Shown here piece by piece: positions 1-5,469 of a stretch of 8,812 bases of DNA. The notes under the pieces were generated by a model. It worked only from the letters and a program-made list of their open reading frames with translations, was not told the origin of the DNA and ran no database searches. Origin of the DNA: CF-161 sp035259145 (GTDB taxonomy: Bacteria > Chloroflexota > Dormibacteria > Dormibacterales > Dormibacteraceae). The stretch lies in NCBI GenBank assembly GCA_035259145.1, contig DATFWQ010000390.1, positions 1 through 8,812 of the forward strand. Direction: 5' to 3'. The translations under genes were made by a program, and so were the position numbers. Positions within the stretch are counted from its first letter, which is position 1; each line of letters begins with the position of its first letter.

Positions 1-2
1 CG

Positions 3-1349
3 CTCGGGATGGCCTGGTACCAGGCGATCATCACCATCGCCCTGGGCAACCTGATCGTGCTGATCCCGATGCTGCTCAACAGCCACGGCGGCACCAAGTA
101 CGGCATTCCTTACCCGGTGCTGGCACGGGCGTCCTTCGGCGTTTTCGGCGCCAACGTGCCGGCGCTGCTGCGCGCCTTCATCGCGTGCGGCTGGTTCGGT
201 ATCCAGACCTGGATCGGCGGCGGCGCCGTATTCGTGCTTGCGGGCGTCCTGCTTGGTGATTCATGGACGAAGGCAGCGTCCATCACGATTCTGGGCAACA
301 CCTACCCGGGGACGCAGTGGCTGAGCTTCGCGATCTTCTGGATCATCCAGATGGCGATCATCCTGCGTGGCATGAACACTCTGCGGCGGTTCGAGAACTG
401 GGCTGCCCCGTTCGTGCTCATCGTGGGCATCTTCCTCCTGATCTGGATGGTGATTTCGGCCCACGGCTTCGGCCCGATCCTGAGCCAGGGCGGCAAGGTG
501 GGCTGGGGACAACCCTTCTGGACCTTGTTCTTCCCATCGCTCATGGCCATGATCGCGTTCTGGTCCACGCTCTCTCTGAACATGCCCGACTTCACGCGGT
601 TCGGCGCCAGCCAGAAGCAGCAGATGCTGGGCCAGGTCCTCGGCCTGCCGACGACCATGACCTTCTTCCCGCTGCTGGCCGTCCTGATCACCTCCGCCAC
701 GGTAGTGGTGTACGGCCAGGCGATCTGGGACCCCGTCGCCCTCACCAGCAAGTTCTCGAACCTGATCGTCGTAGGGCTGGCTCTCTTTACGCTGGCGGTG
801 GCCACGATCTCCGTCAACATAGCCGCCAACACCGTGTCGCCTTCGTACGACTTCTCGAACGCGATTCCAAAGGCCATCAGCTTCCGCATAGGCAGCCTGA
901 TAACCGGCGTCCTTGGCATCCTGATCCAACCCTGGCGGCTGCTGTCCGACCCGCACGTCTACATCTTCACGTGGCTGGGCTTCTACGGCGGCCTGCTGGG
1001 ATCGGTGGCCGGGGTGTTGATCGCCGACTACTGGCTCATCCGCCGCACCGAGCTGCGCCTGGCCGACCTCTACAAGACGAACGGCATCTACAGCTACTCG
1101 GGGGGCTGGAACCTGCGCGGTCTGATCAGCATCCTCGCAGGTGCCGCTCTCGCGGTCGGTGGCGCCTACACGACATCCGGCACCCCCGGACCTTTCCCCG
1201 CCGGCGGACTGATCGGGGTCTTCAAGCCCCTGTACGACTACAGCTGGGTCGTCGGCTTCTTCGTCGCCTTCGTGCTCTACTTCATCCTGATGGTCGTGTT
1301 CCCCGCTGAGCGAGGGGAACCCAAGCCGGCCGCGGCTCCGGCCACGTAA
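3..1349 (+). CDS. NCS1-family nucleobase/hydantoin/allantoin permease, 5' partial
   Basis: This is an inner-membrane secondary transporter of the nucleobase:cation symporter-1 family, importing a nucleobase or cyclic ureide with a cation. The reading frame is open to the left edge, and the first visible ATG (base 9) corresponds to an internal residue of the family, so roughly 50 N-terminal residues including helix 1 are outside the window. Numbering from that ATG, WFGIQTW (62-68) matches the Mhp1 stretch with substrate-stacking Trp117 and Gln121. AFWSTLSLNMPDFTRF (183-198) is a typical NCS1 signature. ISVNIAANTVSPSY (267-280) matches the Mhp1 segment around substrate-binding Asn318. DYW.IRR...L.DLY...GIY (340-361) is the conserved late-helix loop. 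The tail is Pro/Ala-rich. It lies 68 bp upstream of a hydantoinase gene on the same strand, which favours a hydantoin, dihydropyrimidine, allantoin or uracil-like substrate (inference). Family assignment is firm; the substrate is not. Confidence 0.93.
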   Translation, partial: LGMAWYQAIITIALGNLIVLIPMLLNSHGGTKYGIPYPVLARASFGVFGANVPALLRAFIACGWFGIQTWIGGGAVFVLAGVLLGDSWTKAASITILGNTYPGTQWLSFAIFWIIQMAIILRGMNTLRRFENWAAPFVLIVGIFLLIWMVISAHGFGPILSQGGKVGWGQPFWTLFFPSLMAMIAFWSTLSLNMPDFTRFGASQKQQMLGQVLGLPTTMTFFPLLAVLITSATVVVYGQAIWDPVALTSKFSNLIVVGLALFTLAVATISVNIAANTVSPSYDFSNAIPKAISFRIGSLITGVLGILIQPWRLLSDPHVYIFTWLGFYGGLLGSVAGVLIADYWLIRRTELRLADLYKTNGIYSYSGGWNLRGLISILAGAALAVGGAYTTSGTPGPFPAGGLIGVFKPLYDYSWVVGFFVAFVLYFILMVVFPAERGEPKPAAAPAT

Positions 1350-1368
1350 CCGAAACAGAGCGCTGCAC

Positions 1369-1392
1369 GGGACCGCCCGCGAGGGCGGTCCC
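1369..1392 (+). terminator. Perfect 10-bp hairpin with GCGA loop between permease and hydantoinase genes
   Basis: GGGACCGCCC (1369-1378) pairs perfectly with GGGCGGTCCC (1383-1392) around a GCGA loop, which fits the stable GNRA tetraloop class. It starts 19 bp after the permease stop. No U-tract follows, so a classical intrinsic terminator is not shown. It could be a leaky terminator, a 3'-end stabiliser or a processing boundary that sets unequal expression of the two genes. Confidence 0.6.
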
Positions 1393-1393
1393 A

Positions 1394-1410
1394 CTCTCTC
1401 AGAGAGGAGA
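1394..1410 (+). promoter_or_regulatory. Ribosome binding site of the hydantoinase gene, partly inside a small hairpin
   Basis: The purine run GAGAGGAGA (1402-1410) ends 7 nt before the GTG at 1418 and is a good Shine-Dalgarno sequence, so it decides the start. Its left part, GAGAG (1402-1406), can pair with CTCTC (1394-1398) across a TCA loop. This weak hairpin, right after the large one, could dampen initiation. Confidence 0.55.
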
Positions 1411-1417
1411 CACCGCG

Positions 1418-2797
1418 GTGAGAACCCTCATCAAGGGCGGGACGGTCGTCACGGCGGGCGACACCGTCCAGGCAGACGTGCTGATCGACGGCGAGACGGT
1501 CGCCACGATCGGGCGGGCGCTGGACGTTGCTGTAGACCGTGTCATCGACGCTTCTGATAGGTACGTGATGCCCGGGGGCATCGACGCCCACACGCACATG
1601 GACATGCCGTTCGGTGGCACCTTCTCGGCCGACGACTTCGAGTCGGGCACAGCCGCCGCCGCCTGGGGCGGCACGACGACCATCGTGGACTTCGCGATCC
1701 AGGACTTCGGTGAAAGTCTGCAGGCCGGGTTCGAGCGGTGGATGGCCAAGGCCGCGGGCAAGGCGCACGTCGACTACGGCTTCCACGTGATAGTCCGCCA
1801 GGTCGACGACCAGACCATGGCCGACATGGACGCGCTCATTGGGCAGGGCGTGACGTCGTTCAAGCTCTTCATGGCGTACCCAGGCGTCTTCATGCTCGAC
1901 GACGCCTCGATCTTCCGGGCCATGCAGCGGACGTCCGACAACGGCGGACTCATCATGATGCACGCCGAGAACGGGGGTGCCATCGACGTGCTGGTCCGGC
2001 GCTACCTCCAGGAGGGGCGCACCGACCCCATCAACCACGCGCTGACGCGTCCAGCCGCCATGGAGGGGGAGGCCACCCACCGGGCGATCGCGCTGGCCAG
2101 GCTGGCCGGGGTGGCGGTCTACATCGTGCACCTGAGCTCGCGCGACGCGCTGTCGGCCGTCGTCGAGGCGCGCGATCGCGGCGCGGCCGCGTTCGCCGAG
2201 ACCTGCCCCCAGTACCTGTTCCTGTCCCAGGAGGACCTTGGCCGGCCGGATTTCGAAGGCGCGAAGTACGTCTGCTCACCGCCGCTCCGACCGCGCGACC
2301 ACCAGGACGACCTCTGGAACGGGCTCGTCCGGGACGACCTGCAGATCGTGTCGACCGACCACTGTCCATTCGACTACAAGGACCAGAAGGTGCTGGGCCG
2401 AGGTGATTTCTCGAAGATCCCGAACGGTCTGCCGGGGGTCGAGGACCGCTACACGGTCCTCTTCGACGGCGGCGTCAACGCGGGCCGCATTGGCCTGAAC
2501 CGCTTCGTCGAGCTCGTTGCCACGGCCCCGGCCCGGATGTTCGGCCTCTATCCGCGGAAAGGCACGATCGCCCCAGGTTCGGACGCCGACATCGTCGTGT
2601 TCGACCCAGCGGTCGAGCGGGTGCTGTCAGCCAGCACGCACCACATGCGCGTCGACTACAACTGCTTCGAGGGCATGCGCGTCCGCGGTCGGCCGGAGGT
2701 CGTGATGCAGCGAGGCGAAGTGCTCGTCGAGGGCGACCGGTTCCATGGCCGGCCCGGTCAGGGACGATTCCTCAAGCGGGGGCCATTCCCCGGGTAG
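1418..2797 (+). CDS. hydA: Dihydropyrimidinase / D-hydantoinase
   Basis: This cytosolic cyclic-amidohydrolase opens the ring of 5,6-dihydropyrimidines or 5-substituted hydantoins to give N-carbamoyl amino acids. The 459 aa are the usual length. A GTG start is chosen because it follows a good ribosome binding site and gives the family's N-terminus (MRTLIKGGTVV). The expected binuclear metal site is complete: H58 and H60 in GIDAHTH, K149 (carboxylated lysine) in FKLFMAYPG, H182 in MMHAEN, H238 in VHLSS and D314 in STDHCPF. Y154, S287 in CSPPLR and N336 in IPNGLPGVE fit the substrate-binding loops. The small beta-sandwich formed by the N- and C-terminal strands is present, including PGSDADIVVFDP (386-397). 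The upstream NCS1 permease probably supplies the substrate. No carbamoylase or beta-ureidopropionase is in the window. Whether it prefers dihydrouracil or hydantoins cannot be told from sequence; allantoinase is less likely. Confidence 0.95.
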   Translation: MRTLIKGGTVVTAGDTVQADVLIDGETVATIGRALDVAVDRVIDASDRYVMPGGIDAHTHMDMPFGGTFSADDFESGTAAAAWGGTTTIVDFAIQDFGESLQAGFERWMAKAAGKAHVDYGFHVIVRQVDDQTMADMDALIGQGVTSFKLFMAYPGVFMLDDASIFRAMQRTSDNGGLIMMHAENGGAIDVLVRRYLQEGRTDPINHALTRPAAMEGEATHRAIALARLAGVAVYIVHLSSRDALSAVVEARDRGAAAFAETCPQYLFLSQEDLGRPDFEGAKYVCSPPLRPRDHQDDLWNGLVRDDLQIVSTDHCPFDYKDQKVLGRGDFSKIPNGLPGVEDRYTVLFDGGVNAGRIGLNRFVELVATAPARMFGLYPRKGTIAPGSDADIVVFDPAVERVLSASTHHMRVDYNCFEGMRVRGRPEVVMQRGEVLVEGDRFHGRPGQGRFLKRGPFPG

Positions 2798-2806
2798 CGC
2801 CGCCTC

Positions 2807-3208
2807 TCATAGAAGGCTGAAGCGTACCCCGCAGCGTTGGTACGTCTCGGCCGCTCGACGGTCGAGCGACAGCAGTTCCAGGCCATGCGCGCGGGCGCTC
2901 ATCGCCACTAGACCGTCATAGACAGCGCCGCCGAAGATGCCTCGCTCCTCCAGCTCTCCGGGGAGACGACCCAGCGCGCTCGCCGACAGGACTAGCGGCT
3001 CGTCGGGGAACATTGCTCGAAGGAAGGCGACGACCACCTCGGGAGGTATGCGCTGCGGCGCCGGAAGCCGTGTGAGCACAGAGTAGGCTTCGAGCGCAAC
3101 GTGCGCGACGAGGCGGGGATCCTGGTCGATGGCTTCCTGAGCCGCATTGTGCGACTCATGCCATGACGCACAGGCGGCGATGACAACGCTCGAATCGACC
3201 GCGATCAC
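2807..3208 (-). CDS. vapC: PIN-domain ribonuclease toxin (VapC family)
   Basis: This is a small PIN-domain endoribonuclease, the toxin of a type II toxin-antitoxin pair; VapC proteins cleave tRNA or rRNA. The 133 aa are typical. All four acidic PIN positions are visible: D5 in IAVDSSVVI, E40 in VALEAYSVL, D98 in AVYDGLVA and D116 in LLSLDRR, with the usual LPAPQRIPP turn after E40. A GTG start at 3208 is chosen because it begins at the canonical beta-strand and overlaps the antitoxin stop as GTGA, giving translational coupling. The frame stays open further upstream, but that part overlaps the antitoxin gene and has no PIN character. The gene converges with the hydantoinase gene with only 9 bp between stop codons and no clear terminator, so transcripts may overlap. 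The RNA target is unknown. Confidence 0.92.
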   Translation of the reverse strand: MIAVDSSVVIAACASWHESHNAAQEAIDQDPRLVAHVALEAYSVLTRLPAPQRIPPEVVVAFLRAMFPDEPLVLSASALGRLPGELEERGIFGGAVYDGLVAMSARAHGLELLSLDRRAAETYQRCGVRFSLL

Positions 3209-3450
3209 CGCCTGCCTGACTCGAGGATCGCCCTGACGTCCGCTGCAGTGAGCACGGGTAGTGGTTTCGCGGGCTCGACGGTCACCCGTCTGCCTTTCCC
3301 AACGAGACGCATCGGCACGGACTCCGGTTTCAGGATGATCGCGCCGTTCTCTTCCGACATCTCCAGGCGCGTTCCTGCTCGCAGACCGAGGGCCTCGCGC
3401 AGTCGCTTTGGAACCACCACCCGCCCGGCAGAATCGATGGTTGTATGCAT
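3205..3450 (-). CDS. vapB: AbrB/SpoVT-type antitoxin (VapB family)
   Basis: This is the DNA-binding antitoxin partner of the adjacent PIN toxin. The first 45 or so residues form a swapped-hairpin AbrB fold: MHTTIDSAGRVVVPKRLREA, then LGLRAGTRLEM and GAIILKP. The C-terminal tail (about 55-81, ending AADVRAILESGRR) would wrap the toxin groove. The start at 3450 gives the standard N-terminus and an 81-aa protein. ATGs at 3468, 3480, 3492 and 3495 are in frame but add residues outside the fold. No Shine-Dalgarno precedes 3450, while an extended -10-like TGGTATCGT lies 8 nt upstream, consistent with a leaderless transcript. Such antitoxins usually repress their own promoter, and inverted and direct repeats flank the start. 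Confidence 0.9.
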   Translation of the reverse strand: MHTTIDSAGRVVVPKRLREALGLRAGTRLEMSEENGAIILKPESVPMRLVGKGRRVTVEPAKPLPVLTAADVRAILESGRR

Positions 3451-3470
3451 GGGGCTGCACGATACCATGC
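3447..3470. repeat. Inverted repeat across the vapB start (possible operator half-sites)
   Basis: GCATGG (3447-3452) and CCATGC (3465-3470) are perfect 6-bp inverted arms 12 bp apart. They bracket the candidate -10 and the vapB start codon. Position and symmetry suit an autorepression site for the VapBC complex, but arms this short can arise by chance. Confidence 0.3.
3459..3467 (-). promoter_or_regulatory. Candidate extended -10 promoter of vapBC
   Basis: On the minus strand TGGTATCGT fits TGnTAnnnT. Transcription starting about 7 nt downstream would fall 1-2 nt before the vapB ATG at 3450, giving a leaderless mRNA. No convincing -35 is seen, as expected for an extended -10 promoter. Confidence 0.4.
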
Positions 3471-3480
3471 TCAGTGCCAT

Positions 3481-3507
3481 CGGATGCCCCATCATCCGTG
3501 GGATGCC
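3481..3507. repeat. GGATGCC direct repeats plus CGGATG/CATCCG inverted repeat upstream of vapB
   Basis: GGATGCC occurs at 3482-3488 and again at 3501-3507, a 19-bp period. Between them CATCCG (3493-3498) is the perfect inverse of CGGATG (3481-3486). Three related half-sites in 27 bp just upstream of the candidate vapBC promoter suggest a cooperative operator. Confidence 0.35.
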
Positions 3508-3542
3508 AACTTTTTCCGCCAGCCGCTCAGCCTCGATCGTGA

Positions 3543-3614
3543 CTACACGCCGCGGCCGACGATGGCGATCATTTCACCCTCCTCGACGCCGAGGTCGAGG
3601 CCCCGCAGCGGCAT
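3543..3614 (-). pseudogene. Truncated ABC-transporter ATPase N-terminal remnant
   Basis: This short frame lies 21 bp after the stop of the MalG-like permease on the same strand, where an importer operon often carries its ATPase gene. It reads MPLRGLDLGVEEGEMIAIVG, then RGV and a TAG stop. The pattern (R-G-L-D-L-x-V-E-x-G-E-x-x-A-I-V-G) is that of the two beta-strands leading into Walker A of an ABC ATPase. The chain ends where GxxGxGKST should follow, so no nucleotide-binding site is made. The roughly 25 residues that usually precede this motif are also missing. The following bases up to vapB are open in another frame but not recognisable. I infer decay or deletion of an ATPase gene, perhaps when vapBC arrived. 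The match is short and could be chance. Confidence 0.42.
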
Positions 3615-3635
3615 CGCCCCCCGGCCGGCGGATTA

Positions 3636-4505
3636 CTACCTCAGGGCCCCGGTGATGCCTTCGACGAAGTGGTCGAGGAAGAAGTTGTACAAGATCGCGA
3701 CCGGCACGCCGGCGAGCAGCGCCGCCGTCATCAGCTCACCCCAGAAGTAGAGGTCCCCGCGGATCAGCTCGGTGGGCACGCCCGTGTTGAGAACCTTCTG
3801 GCTCGAGCTGCTGGCAAAGGTCAGCGCGTACAGGAAGTCCTGCATCGAAAGCGTGAAAGCGAAGATGGCAGCCGTCAGTATGCCCGGCACGGTCAGCGGC
3901 AGCACCACTTGCCATACCGCTTGCCAGCGGCTGGCCCCGTCCACCACCGCCGCCTCCTCCAGCTCGATCGGAACGCGCTTGAAGAAGCCGATCAACAACC
4001 AGAGGCAGAAGGGGACCGTGAAGGTCGGATAGACGGCCACCATCGCCCACTTGCTGTTGGGGAGCTGAAGCAGGTTGTTGACGATCTGGTTCAGCGGCAG
4101 GAAGAGCAGGATGGGCGGGATGAGGTAGCTCATGAAGACCGCTATGCCGATGCCCTCAGCACCCCTGAAGCGGAGCCGGGCCAAGCCGTAGCTGGCGGGT
4201 ACACAGAGCACGAGCGTGATGAGTACGACGCAGAACGCGACCAGGTAAGTGTTGCCGTACCAGGTCAGAAACCGGGTGTGCTCGAACAGATAGGTGATGT
4301 GAACAAGCGACAGCGGCTGTCGAAACCAGAAGGGGTTGACCGTGAGGTCGATCAGGTCGTAATCGGCAACGAAGGTGGCCCGTACCATCCACCAGATCGG
4401 GATCAGGGCGATGAAGAGGTAGAACAGAAACGCGAGACCCACCAGAACATTCCTGCGCAGCTTTCGCAGGTTGACCGGTCGAGTCCGCGAACCGACGGCG
4501 CTCAC
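3636..4505 (-). CDS. CUT1-type ABC transporter permease, MalG-like
   Basis: This is the second transmembrane subunit of a carbohydrate-type (CUT1) ABC importer. Its 289 aa and six predicted helices are normal for MalG/UgpE-like proteins: helix 1 about 18-41, a periplasmic loop with the FRQPLSLVHITYLF segment, and later helices about 84-110, 118-140, 152-175, 206-228 and 257-277. The ATPase-docking EAA loop is canonical: ELEEAAVVDGASRWQ (181-195) with G190 and P203. The C-terminus ends in FVEGITGAL, the usual MalG-type tail. It starts with GTG overlapping the TGA of the preceding permease gene (GTGA), so the two are translationally coupled. Only an ATPase-like scrap follows downstream. The substrate is unknown; the family suggests a sugar, polyol or glycerol-phosphate-like compound. 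Confidence 0.92.
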   Translation of the reverse strand: MSAVGSRTRPVNLRKLRRNVLVGLAFLFYLFIALIPIWWMVRATFVADYDLIDLTVNPFWFRQPLSLVHITYLFEHTRFLTWYGNTYLVAFCVVLITLVLCVPASYGLARLRFRGAEGIGIAVFMSYLIPPILLFLPLNQIVNNLLQLPNSKWAMVAVYPTFTVPFCLWLLIGFFKRVPIELEEAAVVDGASRWQAVWQVVLPLTVPGILTAAIFAFTLSMQDFLYALTFASSSSQKVLNTGVPTELIRGDLYFWGELMTAALLAGVPVAILYNFFLDHFVEGITGALR

Positions 4506-5467
4506 GTGGCCGCCTGCCGGCGGATCAGAAGTCGCAGGAAGAATACGACCCCCACGAAAAGGACGGGGAAGAAGATCAACGCCATGGCCGCGCCGGTCGA
4601 GAGGTTGCCACCCTGGATGCCCGTTTGGAAGGCGAGGAGGGGCACGATCTGAGTGGCGTAGCCGGGACCGCCATTTGTCAGGAGGTAGACGATCGTGAGA
4701 TCCCCGATGGTGAAGGTGACGTCGAAGATCAGGCCGATGAAGATGATGGGCGCGATCATCGGCGTGATCACGTAGTGCCAGGTGCGAAAGAAGCCGGCAC
4801 CGTCGACTTTGGCCGCGTCGTACATGTCGCTCGGGATCGATGTAAGGCCGGCCAGGACGATCACCGCCGAGAAAGGGAACCCCCGCCAGATGTTGACAGT
4901 CAGGATTGCCACATATCCCCAGAGGGCGTCACCCCGCCAGTCGGGGTAGGGCGGGCTCATCAGGTGCAGATGGGCGAGGGCCCAGTTGATGGTGCTGAAC
5001 TGAGGATCGAACATCCATCTCCAGCTCAACAGGGACAGAGAGATCGGCAGCGTCCAGGGGAGCATAAGGAAGCCGCGGATGATCTTCTTTCCGGGCAGGT
5101 GCCGGAGGAGGAGAAAGGCGAGACCGATGCCCAGTATCGCCTTCCCGATCTCCGCCAGGAATGTGAAGCTGAGCGAGTTCCACAGTGCCTTGCGGAAAAC
5201 CTCGTCGCCCACGAGGTCTTGGTAGTGGCTGAGGCCGGCGAAGCCGCCCTCTCCGCCCGCTACTGTGACGTTAGAGACGCTGAAGTAGAGTGACAGGAAG
5301 AAGGGGTAGGCGACCAGGACCAGCATGTAGAGGGCAAGCGGACTCAGGAGCCCGTAACCAACCAGCGCCTGCGAGGCGGCCCGGCGCCGACGACGGCGAG
5401 CGGCCAGCAGTGCCTCCGCTGGGACAGGGCGAGTAGCCGTTCCCACGTCCGCAACGGATAATAACAT
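4502..5467 (-). CDS. CUT1-type ABC transporter permease, MalF/UgpA-like
   Basis: This is the first transmembrane subunit of the CUT1 importer. A basic cytoplasmic leader (ARRRRRRAA, 22-31) precedes helix 1 (about 36-60), with further helices near 98-121, 133-152, 183-207, 237-258 and 290-315. The EAA loop is nearly canonical: IPSDMYDAAKVDGAG (211-225), with G223 and P236. LLTNGGPGYAT (262-272) is the typical MalF-family motif. The start is uncertain. The ATG at 5467 has no ribosome binding site and lies 2 bp from the start of the divergent gene. A GTG at 5446 would give 314 aa without losing any conserved residue and sits just downstream of a minus-strand TATTAT box. The 3' end overlaps the MalG-like partner by 4 nt. 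Confidence 0.92.
   Translation of the reverse strand: MLLSVADVGTATRPVPAEALLAARRRRRRAASQALVGYGLLSPLALYMLVLVAYPFFLSLYFSVSNVTVAGGEGGFAGLSHYQDLVGDEVFRKALWNSLSFTFLAEIGKAILGIGLAFLLLRHLPGKKIIRGFLMLPWTLPISLSLLSWRWMFDPQFSTINWALAHLHLMSPPYPDWRGDALWGYVAILTVNIWRGFPFSAVIVLAGLTSIPSDMYDAAKVDGAGFFRTWHYVITPMIAPIIFIGLIFDVTFTIGDLTIVYLLTNGGPGYATQIVPLLAFQTGIQGGNLSTGAAMALIFFPVLFVGVVFFLRLLIRRQAAT
5456..5467. promoter_or_regulatory. Candidate bidirectional promoter core between divergent permease genes
   Basis: The sequence GGATAATAACAT is a rare AT-rich island. On the plus strand GATAAT (5457-5462) is a -10 that puts the transcript start at about 5470, exactly the GTG of the fused permease, but its -35 is poor. On the minus strand TATTAT (5463-5458) is a -10 with TTGGCC (5487-5482) as a possible -35 at 18-bp spacing, giving a start near 5451, just ahead of the GTG at 5446. 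Both promoters would share one core and give leaderless or near-leaderless mRNAs. Confidence 0.45.
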
Positions 5468-5469
5468 CG

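Noticed and set aside
261..1394. Long open frames on the minus strand (and + strand frame 2) across the NCS1 gene
   Set aside because: Compositionally biased His/Arg/Gly/Pro-rich translations with no recognisable motif. They overlap a gene with clear NCS1 signatures and are expected in GC-rich coding DNA.
1277..2131. 284-codon minus-strand frame over the hydantoinase 5' half
   Set aside because: Antisense shadow of a gene whose metal ligands are all present; it has no ribosome binding site or domain.
2777..2792. CGGGG/CCCCG hairpin near the hydantoinase 3' end as a terminator
   Set aside because: Only a 5-bp stem inside coding sequence, with no U-tract; too weak to call.
3209..3460. N-terminal extension of the vapC frame up to 3460
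   Set aside because: It would lie wholly within vapB in another frame, is low-complexity and Arg-rich, and PIN domains begin at the IAVDSS strand. The GTGA overlap gives a better start.
3669..4652. 327-codon + strand frame across the permease pair
   Set aside because: Highly charged antisense of membrane helices, a common mirror of hydrophobic codons; the minus-strand permeases are well supported.
4625..5293. 222-codon + strand frame over the MalF-like permease
   Set aside because: Acidic antisense of membrane segments with no motif or plausible start.
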